Below the pieces are notes generated by a model, which did not search any database, was not told the DNA's origin, and saw only the letters and a program-made list of their open reading frames with translations. A program made the translations under genes and the position numbers. Below are positions 55,551-62,107 of a DNA stretch of 64,000 nt, piece after piece (position 1 is the first letter of the stretch; each line of letters begins with the position of its first letter). The stretch comes from Streptomyces flavofungini (GTDB taxonomy: Bacteria > Actinomycetota > Actinomycetes > Streptomycetales > Streptomycetaceae): NCBI RefSeq assembly GCF_030388665.1, contig NZ_CP128846.1:6584501-6648500 (forward strand), written 5' to 3'.

Positions 55551-56785
55551 AGCTGGTTCTTCTTCTTGCGGCCGCTGAGCAGGAAGCCGATGCCCGCGCC
55601 CGCGACCAGGCCGACGCCGACGATCCACCAGACGCTGACGCCGGAGCCGTCGTCGTCCTTGTCCTCGTCCTTCTCCTCGGCCCCGACCGTGACCTCGCTG
55701 ACCGCCTTCGGCTTCGGGCCCTGTGCGTTGAGCTGCTTGACGAGGTCGGCGCCGCCGAAGTCGCGTGCGTCCATGCCCGTGGCGAGGGCCGCGAAGACCA
55801 GTTGGGCGTAGGCGGCGGGGCCGTTCTCCTCGGCCCAGGCCGCGGAGTTCTCCGACAGCCACTCGCCGGACTTCTTCGCCTGCTCCTGCTGGCCCGCGGC
55901 GGCGAGCGCGACCACCGCGTCGGCGGTGTTGCCGACGTCCGGCTGGTCCTCGGAGCCGGGCATGGCGGAGGTGAGGTGGCCGGACTCGGCGAGGGTCTTC
56001 AGGAGGTAGCCGGTGCCGTTGTCGGCGGCCTGCTCGGCCGTGTCGGGCTTCGCGCACTTCGGCGCCGCGTCGGTCTCCTTGCCCTTCGCGGGCACCAGGC
56101 CCTGGCCGAGGGCGCCGAGCACGCCGGCCGCGGTCGCGTCGGCGTTCGGGGCGAGCTTGCCGGACTTGGCGTCGGCGAGGCCGAAGGCGCCGCCGTCCTT
56201 GCCGCAGTCCATGGCGAGCTTCGTCAGCGCGTCGAGCGGGGACTTGCCCTTCTGGGACTTCACGGAGGCGGGCTTCTCACCGACGGCGGCGAAGGCGCCG
56301 ACGACGATGCCGGTGGAGTTGGCGTCGCTGGGCAGGCCCGGGTTGTAGCCCCAGCCGCCGTCCTGGTTCTGCACGGACTTCAGCCAGTCCAGGCTCTTCT
56401 TCACCGTGGTCGACTCGTTGCCGAGGGCGTGCAGCGCCTGGATCGCGGCGGCGGTGGAGTTCGAGTCGACCTGCGTCTTGGAGTTGCAGGGCTCGCTCGC
56501 GTCCGCCCGGTACGCCGCGAAGCCGCCGCTCGCGCACTGCTGGCCGGTGAGCCAGTCCACGGCCTTCGCGGCCGGGGTGACCCCCACCGTCTTCTGCGCG
56601 AGCATCGCGTACGACTGCCGGAACACGCCGTCGAACTGCGGGTCCTTCTTGCCGTACAGGCCGGAGGGGAGCGGGCTGCCCTTGGGCGACGGCGAGGCGT
56701 CGTCGGCGAAGGCGGCCGGGGCGGCGGCGGTGCCGAGGGCGACGACGGCCACGGCCAGGGCAGCTGCGCTGCGGCGAACGTTCAT
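55547..56785 (-). CDS. Secreted prenyltransferase/squalene-oxidase-repeat protein, intrinsic-factor-like
   Basis: A 412-residue exported protein. It has a signal peptide (residues 1-27), then an alpha/alpha-toroid built from helical repeats (KAVDWLTGQQCASGGFAAYR, STAAAIQALHALGN, SLDWLKSVQNQDGGWGYNPG, NTADAVVALAAAGQ), and a C-terminal membrane anchor ending SGRKKKNQL. This fold is shared by terpene cyclases and by the B12 carriers intrinsic factor and transcobalamin. No DxDD cyclase motif is present. As first gene behind a cobalamin riboswitch and ahead of an ECF importer, it is best read as a surface B12-binding protein; this is inference. Confidence 0.8.
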   Translation of the reverse strand: MNVRRSAAALAVAVVALGTAAAPAAFADDASPSPKGSPLPSGLYGKKDPQFDGVFRQSYAMLAQKTVGVTPAAKAVDWLTGQQCASGGFAAYRADASEPCNSKTQVDSNSTAAAIQALHALGNESTTVKKSLDWLKSVQNQDGGWGYNPGLPSDANSTGIVVGAFAAVGEKPASVKSQKGKSPLDALTKLAMDCGKDGGAFGLADAKSGKLAPNADATAAGVLGALGQGLVPAKGKETDAAPKCAKPDTAEQAADNGTGYLLKTLAESGHLTSAMPGSEDQPDVGNTADAVVALAAAGQQEQAKKSGEWLSENSAAWAEENGPAAYAQLVFAALATGMDARDFGGADLVKQLNAQGPKPKAVSEVTVGAEEKDEDKDDDGSGVSVWWIVGVGLVAGAGIGFLLSGRKKKNQL

Positions 56786-56914
56786 GATGCGGCGGGTGCC
56801 TCTCCCTGCGGGGGGCCGGGCAGCACGGCACGGAGGGGCACCGGGCGGCTCCGGCTCCGTATACCTCGACGGTGCCGGCCATCGGCACGATCCGATGACG
56901 CGAGCCGGTCATGC

Positions 56915-57022
56915 GGCGTGCGAGGCATTCCGGCTTGCCGCGCGCTGCGACGCGGCTGTACGGCTGCGGGTCAGCGCCGGACTTCCACCGGCTTCCCCTC
57001 GTACGCGCATGAGACGACCCGC
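56915..57022 (-). promoter_or_regulatory. Cobalamin (B12) riboswitch
   Basis: On the minus strand the core reads GAGGGGAAGCCGGTGGAAGT followed by CCGGCGCTGACCCGCAGCCG, matching GGGAA-GGTG-AA-CC-GC-CCGC of the cobalamin aptamer. The B12 box follows as AGCCGGAATGCCT at about 56923-56935. It lies 130-240 bases upstream of the operon's first ATG at 56785. Bases 56786-56914 would be the expression platform. Repression by B12 is expected. The divergent SDR gene starts at 57195. Confidence 0.83.
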
Positions 57023-57194
57023 CCACTGTACCGGCCCGTAGCCCGCCGCCCGGGGCCCGGCACGGCCGCCCGCCGCTCCCGCTCCGGCGCGCGCCCCGGC
57101 GCCGCCCGTGCCCCAGGCGCGGTCTGGCAGGGGCCGCCGGGGCGGCGTTACGTTGGCCTGGGCCTCGGGGTACGGGAGTTGAGGGGGAGCACGC

Positions 57195-58028
57195 ATGGCG
57201 GGCACTGCGACAGCACGGTCCTCTGGTCCTGGCGGGCGTGACGGTGCTCGTGTCTGTCTTGTGACCGGCGCCGCGTCCGGCATCGGCCGGGCCGTCGCGC
57301 GCCGCCTCGCCGGCCGGGGCCACCGCGTCATCGGCGCCGACCTCAAGGACACCGGGGGCATCGACATCCAGGCCGACCTGGGGACCGCCGACGGGCGGGC
57401 GCTGCTCGCCGACGCCGCCGCCGAGCTGGGCGGCGGGCGGCTCGACGCGGTGGTGGCGTGCGCGGGGGTCGGCGTGTTCGACCCCGTCACGGTGCGGGTC
57501 AACGCCTTCGGCGCCATCGCGACGCTCGCGGACCTGCGGCCGCTGCTCGCCGCGGGCCGCGACCCGCGCGCGCTCGCCGTGTCGTCCGTCGCCGCCGTCC
57601 ACGAGACCGACCCGGCGATCGTCGCCGCCGTCCTCGCGGACGACGAGGAGGCCGCCGTGGCCGCCGCGCGGGCCGCCGTCGACCGGGGCGAGGGCCGGCT
57701 CGTGTACGCCTCCGCGAAGCGCGCGCTGGTCCGCTGGGTGCGCCGGGCCGCGGTCACCGACGCCTGGGCGGGCGCCGGGATCCCCCTCAACGTCATCGCA
57801 CCCGGCATCATCCGCACCCCGCTCACCCGCGCCATGCTGGAGGACCCCGGACTGCGCGCCACCGCCGACGCGGGCGTCCCGATGCCCCTGCACGGCTACG
57901 CCGATCCCGAACAGGTCGCCCCGCTCGTCGACCACCTGATCGCGCCGGAGAACACCCACGTCACGGGCCAGGTGGTGTTCATCGACGGGGGCGCGGACGC
58001 GGTGCTGCGGGGGGACGAGGGCTGGTGA
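57195..58028 (+). CDS. Short-chain dehydrogenase, 3-alpha-hydroxysteroid dehydrogenase-like
   Basis: A 277-residue NAD(P)-dependent oxidoreductase. The cofactor loop is VTGAASGIGRAVARRL near residue 23. The active site is Ser in AVSSVAAVHETDP and Tyr-Lys in LVYASAKRALVRW. The C-terminal GQVVFIDGGADAVLRGDEG is close to bacterial 3-alpha-HSD/carbonyl reductases, as is the unusual helical insertion between Ser and Tyr (AAVLADDEEAAVAAARAA). ATG 57195 follows GGGGGAG. It fits the steroid-like catabolic theme but has no KstR-like box that I saw. It converges on the MBL gene. Confidence 0.85.
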   Translation: MAGTATARSSGPGGRDGARVCLVTGAASGIGRAVARRLAGRGHRVIGADLKDTGGIDIQADLGTADGRALLADAAAELGGGRLDAVVACAGVGVFDPVTVRVNAFGAIATLADLRPLLAAGRDPRALAVSSVAAVHETDPAIVAAVLADDEEAAVAAARAAVDRGEGRLVYASAKRALVRWVRRAAVTDAWAGAGIPLNVIAPGIIRTPLTRAMLEDPGLRATADAGVPMPLHGYADPEQVAPLVDHLIAPENTHVTGQVVFIDGGADAVLRGDEGW

Positions 58029-58093
58029 GGACGCCCCCTGGGCCTGGCTGAGGCGGTGGTCGAGTCGGCCGAGGGGACCGGGGGCACCGGGGC

Positions 58094-59158
58094 CTAGGCC
58101 TCGCACACCACGTACGTCACCGGATCGCTCCCCGCCACGGCCTCCGCCCGCCCCAGCTTCACCAGGCGCCGCAGGTGCGCCTCCGCCTCCGACACCGCGA
58201 TGTTCCGGGAGCCGTAGGGGATGTCGGCCCAGGGCCTGTTCCACTCCATGCGCTCGGCGAGCTGCCAGGGGGTGCGGGGCTCGGTGAGCAGGGTGAGGAG
58301 CTGGGTGAGGCGCTCCTCGTGGTGGTCCCGCAACTCCCGTACGCGGGGCCGGGCTTCGGTGAAGGCGTGTTGGTGGGCGGGCAGCACCTCGGCGACGCCG
58401 AGCCGTCCGACCCGCTCCAGGGAGTCCAGATAGTCGCCCAGAGGATCATCGGTGACGGCCGTGGGGTCGTCCCGGTCCTCGTAAAGACCGATGTGCGGGG
58501 TGATGCCGGGCAGCAGATGGTCGCCGGAGAAGAGCCGCCCGCGACCGGCGAGCCCCGCGGGATGGTCCTCCTCCAGATGCAGGCAGACGTGGCCGGGGGT
58601 GTGCCCCGGCGTCCAGATCGCCCGCAGCGCCCGCCCCGCGAGGGGGACGAGCTCGCCGGGCGCGATGGACCGGTCGGGCAGGGCGGGGGCGAGGCCGGGG
58701 AGCCTCGGGGTGCGGCCCGCGTCCCGGGCGGCGAGCAGCGGGGCCACGTGCTCGGCGGGGGCGCCGGCGGCGGCGAGCTTGTCGGCCATGTACCCGTACC
58801 AGCGGGCGGGCGCGTGCTCGCGGGTGCGCCGCACGACGTCCGCGTCGGCGTCGTGCATGGCGATCCACGCCCCCGACGCCTCCCGCACCTTCGCGGAGAG
58901 TCCGTGGTGGTCGGGGTGGTGGTGCGTGATGAGCACCCCGTGCACGTCCCCGACGTCGGCCCCGCACGCGGCGATCCCCGCGACGAGCGTGTCCCAGGAC
59001 GCCGGGTCGTCCCACCCGGTGTCGATCAGGACGGGCCCGCGATCGGTGTCCATGAGGTGCACGAGGGTGTGCCCGAGGGGGTTGTCGGGGATGGGCACCC
59101 GCATGCTCCACACCCCGCCGCCGTGCGCGACGATCCCCGCGCCGCTGCCCTGAGTCAT
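58094..59158 (-). CDS. MBL-fold metallo-hydrolase
   Basis: A 354-residue metallo-beta-lactamase-fold enzyme. The metal motif is VLITHHHPDHHGLSAK near residue 87. Later ligands are the His in WTPGHTPGHVCLHLE, the Asp in LFSGDHLLPGITPH and the His in VLPAHQHAF. A C-terminal winged-helix-like tail (WADIPYGSRNIAVSEAEAHL) is typical of the LACTB2-like group that hydrolyses thioesters or esters. ATG 59158 is preferred over GTG 59191. A KstR-like box lies 36-53 bases upstream, tying it to the P450/thiolase set. Confidence 0.87.
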   Translation of the reverse strand: MTQGSGAGIVAHGGGVWSMRVPIPDNPLGHTLVHLMDTDRGPVLIDTGWDDPASWDTLVAGIAACGADVGDVHGVLITHHHPDHHGLSAKVREASGAWIAMHDADADVVRRTREHAPARWYGYMADKLAAAGAPAEHVAPLLAARDAGRTPRLPGLAPALPDRSIAPGELVPLAGRALRAIWTPGHTPGHVCLHLEEDHPAGLAGRGRLFSGDHLLPGITPHIGLYEDRDDPTAVTDDPLGDYLDSLERVGRLGVAEVLPAHQHAFTEARPRVRELRDHHEERLTQLLTLLTEPRTPWQLAERMEWNRPWADIPYGSRNIAVSEAEAHLRRLVKLGRAEAVAGSDPVTYVVCEA

Positions 59159-59193
59159 CCCACGCCCCCGCTCGCCGCCGAGGGTGCCCACTA

Positions 59194-59211
59194 TAACTAG
59201 AACTTGTTTCG
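59194..59211. promoter_or_regulatory. KstR-like box upstream of MBL hydrolase
   Basis: TAACTAGAACTTGTTTCG; the TAGAACNNGTT core is exact and the distal half-site is degraded. It shares TAACTAGAAC with the sites at 48929 and 60072. Confidence 0.55.
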
Positions 59212-59295
59212 ATGGTCGCCCAAGTCGACTGCGATGAGGGGGGATCGGGGCACCGTTGCCGCGAGGGTCGCGTCACCCGCGCGGCGAGGGGCGCG

Positions 59296-59937
59296 TCATG
59301 TGAACGCGGCCGACGGCAGCTCCGCCTCCGTCTCCTCCCAAGGGATCGAGATGCCGAACCTGTCCTCCAGGAAGCGCAGGAACGCGACATCGCCCGCTTC
59401 GTCGCCGTCGTGCGTGAAGCCGAGCGCCTCCTCGGCCGGGACCCCGTTCGTCAGGTGCGGCAGGCCCGGCTCGAAGGAGGTCACCGCCTCGCCGCGCAGG
59501 GCGTAGTCGACACGGCTGAAGCCCGCCGCGCTGCGGTGCACGCACAGCGCCCGCCCTCGCCGGGACAGCGCCGCGATGTGCTCCCCCGTGTGGCAACTGA
59601 ACTCTTCCAGCGCGTACGCCCAGCCCGCCACCGCACCCGCCCTGACGATGGCGTCCGGCGGAGTGGGCAGGAAGCCGCCGTCGGTCAGGCGGGCGACCGC
59701 CGCTTCGTCCTCCCGGTCGAGGAAGTCGAGGTCGCCGATGTGGTCCTCCTCGTCCCTGAGCAGCAGTTCGGACGCGGCGGAGCAGGACAGCGGGACGATG
59801 CGGTGCTCCTCGGCGCCGACGCCGCGCAGCAGTTCGTGCGGCGAGAGCCCCTCCCCGAGGGTGAGCGTGAAGCCGATGTCGTAGGCGTCGGCGATCCAGG
59901 ACAGTCCCTTGTGCGTGTCCGTAGGGCCCTGCGTCAT
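59296..59937 (-). CDS. DUF6461 family protein
   Basis: A 213-residue soluble protein (MTQGPTDTHKGLSWIADAYD) with the core LGEGLSPHELLRGVGAEEHR, VAGWAYALEEFSCHTGEHIA and LRFLEDRFGISIPWEE. These proteins are common in Streptomyces and look like SUKH/immunity-type small alpha/beta proteins, though no toxin gene is next to it. ATG 59937 follows GGAGCGGTTCG. It sits between two KstR-like boxes but nothing ties it to the catabolic genes. Confidence 0.75.
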   Translation of the reverse strand: MTQGPTDTHKGLSWIADAYDIGFTLTLGEGLSPHELLRGVGAEEHRIVPLSCSAASELLLRDEEDHIGDLDFLDREDEAAVARLTDGGFLPTPPDAIVRAGAVAGWAYALEEFSCHTGEHIAALSRRGRALCVHRSAAGFSRVDYALRGEAVTSFEPGLPHLTNGVPAEEALGFTHDGDEAGDVAFLRFLEDRFGISIPWEETEAELPSAAFT

Positions 59938-60071
59938 CGAACCGCTCCTTCTCTGTTGTGTGCCGCCGTGGTCGGGGCCTTGCGGACGGAACGCTAACGG
60001 TCGGCACTGACATCGCAATCGGCGAAGTAACCGCTGGTGAGAGCCCGATCTGTGCTGACCCTGGCCTCCTT

Positions 60072-60089
60072 TAACTAGAACTGGTATCA
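60072..60089. promoter_or_regulatory. KstR-like box upstream of aldehyde dehydrogenase
   Basis: TAACTAGAACTGGTATCA, core TAGAACNNGT, followed by GTTCTG (60090-60095). It is about 104 bases before the aldehyde dehydrogenase ATG. Confidence 0.55.
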
Positions 60090-60192
60090 GTTCTGAAACG
60101 GCGTCAGGAGCAAGCGGCGTCGGGATCGAGGAACAGGCGGCGTCGGGAATCCGGTGTCGGAGCGGCACGCGTCCCGCAGGAGGCGGTCAGTC

Positions 60193-61671
60193 ATGAGCGA
60201 GCTCGTGGAACACCGACAGCTTTTCATCGGCGGGGAGTTGGTCGACCCGCTCGGCAAGGACGTCATCGAGGTGGTCTCGCCGCACACGGGGGAGGTGTTC
60301 GCGCGGGTGCCGCACGCCTCGGACGCGGATGTCGACCGGGCCGTCGCGGTGGCGCGGGAGGCCTTCGACGAGGGGCCCTGGCCGCGGATGCCGCTCGCCG
60401 AGCGGATCGAGGTCGTGGAGCGGATCAAGGACGGGGTCGGGGCGCGGCACGACGAGATCGCGCGGGTCATCAGCTCCGAGAACGGCACCCCGTACACGGC
60501 GTCGGTGATGGTGCAGGCGCTGTCGTCGATGATGGTGTGGGACGCGGCGATCACCATCGCGCGCGGCTTCCGTCACGAGGAGGCGCGGGACGGGGCGCTC
60601 GGGCCGATCCTGGTGCGGCGCGAGCCCGTCGGGGTCGTCGCGGCCGTGGTCCCGTGGAACGTCCCGCAGTTCACCGCCGCCGCCAAGCTCGCGCCCGCCC
60701 TGCTCGCCGGGTGCCCGGTGATCCTGAAGACCTCGCCGGAGGCGCCGCTCGACGCGTACATCCTCGCCGAGATCGCGGCGGAGGCCGGCCTGCCCAAGGG
60801 CGTGCTCTCGATCCTCCCGGCCGACCGGGAAGTGAGCGAGTACCTGGTCGCGCACCCGGGCGTCGACAAGGTGTCCTTCACCGGGTCCGTCGCCGCGGGC
60901 AAGCGCGTCATGGAGGTCTGCGCGCAGAACCTCACCCGCGTCACCCTGGAACTCGGCGGCAAGTCGGCCGCCGTGATCCTCCCCGACGCCGACCTCGCGG
61001 GCGCCGTCGCCGGCATCGTGCCCTTCGCCTGGATGATCAACGGCCAGGCCTGCGTGGCCCAGACCCGCATCCTGCTCCCGCGCTCCCGCTACGACGAGTT
61101 CGCCGACGCCTTCGCCACCGCCGCGTCCGCCCTGAAGGTCGGCGACCCGATGGACCCGGAGACCGAGCTGGGCCCGCTGGTCGCCGAGCGCCAGCAGCGC
61201 CGCTCCCTCGACTACATCCGGATCGGGCAGGAGGAGGGCGCCAAGATCCTCGCCGGGGGCGGCCGCCCCGCGGGGCTCGACCGGGGCTGGTACGTGGAGC
61301 CGACGCTCTTCGGCGGCGTCGACAACTCCATGCGGATCGCCCGCGAGGAGATCTTCGGCCCCGTCATCTGCCTGCTCCCGTACGGCGACGAGGACGAGGC
61401 CGTGGCGATCGCCAACGACTCCGAGTACGGCCTGAGTGGCAGCGTGTGGACCGCCGACGTCGAGCGCGGCATCGACGTGGCGCGCCGGGTGCGCACCGGC
61501 ACGTACTCCGTGAACTCCTTCAGCCTCGACATGCTCGGCCCCTTCGGCGGCTACAAGAACTCCGGCCTGGGGCGGGAGTTCGGACCCGAGGGGTACGGCG
61601 AGTTCTTCGAGCACAAGATGATCCACCTGCCCGCCGGGTACCAGGCCCCCGGTGCGGGAGGCGGTGCCTGA
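60193..61671 (+). CDS. Aldehyde dehydrogenase (NAD-dependent)
   Basis: A 492-residue ALDH. The catalytic Glu is in TLELGGKSAAV near residue 255, and the nucleophile Cys in NGQACVAQTRI near residue 288. Cofactor blocks are VVPWNVPQF and SFTGSVAAGKRV. ATG 60193 follows GGAGGCGGTC. It is 1 base coupled (TGATG) to the ferredoxin gene. Under the same putative regulator as CYP125, it could oxidise the side-chain aldehyde made by the P450 to the acid before CoA activation. Confidence 0.9.
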   Translation: MSELVEHRQLFIGGELVDPLGKDVIEVVSPHTGEVFARVPHASDADVDRAVAVAREAFDEGPWPRMPLAERIEVVERIKDGVGARHDEIARVISSENGTPYTASVMVQALSSMMVWDAAITIARGFRHEEARDGALGPILVRREPVGVVAAVVPWNVPQFTAAAKLAPALLAGCPVILKTSPEAPLDAYILAEIAAEAGLPKGVLSILPADREVSEYLVAHPGVDKVSFTGSVAAGKRVMEVCAQNLTRVTLELGGKSAAVILPDADLAGAVAGIVPFAWMINGQACVAQTRILLPRSRYDEFADAFATAASALKVGDPMDPETELGPLVAERQQRRSLDYIRIGQEEGAKILAGGGRPAGLDRGWYVEPTLFGGVDNSMRIAREEIFGPVICLLPYGDEDEAVAIANDSEYGLSGSVWTADVERGIDVARRVRTGTYSVNSFSLDMLGPFGGYKNSGLGREFGPEGYGEFFEHKMIHLPAGYQAPGAGGGA

Positions 61672-61904
61672 TGGGCGACCGCTGGCACGTCGAGGTCGAC
61701 CGGTCGGTGTGCATCGGCTCGGGCATGTGCGTGGGCACCGCCCCGGACGGCTTCACCCTCGACACCGCCCGTCAGTCGCACCCCACGCACCCCGAGACGG
61801 ACGCCGCCGAGAAGATCCTGGAGGCGGCCGAGAGCTGCCCCGTCGAAGCCATCACCCTCACCCTGCTCGGCACCGGGGAGGTGGTGTTCCCGCCGGAGGA
61901 CTGA
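61671..61904 (+). CDS. 3Fe-4S ferredoxin
   Basis: A 77-residue ferredoxin of the P450-partner type. Cluster Cys are C14 and C20 (VCIGSGMCVG) plus a third in AAESCPVEAI, and the usual Cys of a 4Fe-4S protein is absent, indicating a 3Fe-4S cluster. Its ATG overlaps the aldehyde dehydrogenase stop by one base, so it is co-translated. It is a plausible electron donor for the CYP125-type P450, although the two genes are 12 kb apart. Confidence 0.9.
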   Translation: MGDRWHVEVDRSVCIGSGMCVGTAPDGFTLDTARQSHPTHPETDAAEKILEAAESCPVEAITLTLLGTGEVVFPPED

Positions 61905-62036
61905 AGCCCCCGCCCGCCGGGGCCGCGCGCACCGGCACTCACAGTCCTGCGCGGGCCACGTCCACCGGACCACCATCACCTGCTCGAAGTCCGCTCGAAC
62001 GTGACTTAACGCATGAGTTCCGCATGGTGAGTCGAT

Positions 62037-62052
62037 GACAGTCGTGACTGTC
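62037..62052. promoter_or_regulatory. Palindrome upstream of lanKC
   Basis: GACAGTC-GT-GACTGTC, 7-bp perfect arms, 56 bases before the lanKC start. It may be an operator. The rest of the gap 61905-62107 contains no convincing precursor-peptide gene. Confidence 0.4.
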
Positions 62053-62107
62053 CGGCCCCCGGGGTGTCCTGGAAGTCTCATCGCGACACAGCGCGGGGAG
62101 GGGACCC

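Noticed and set aside
60187..61626. Minus-strand frame of 479 codons over the aldehyde dehydrogenase
   Set aside because: Antisense shadow; the plus frame carries the full ALDH motif set.
61905..62107. Lanthipeptide precursor gene upstream of lanKC
   Set aside because: Short frames exist but none has a ribosome binding site together with a leader-like helix and a Ser/Cys core.
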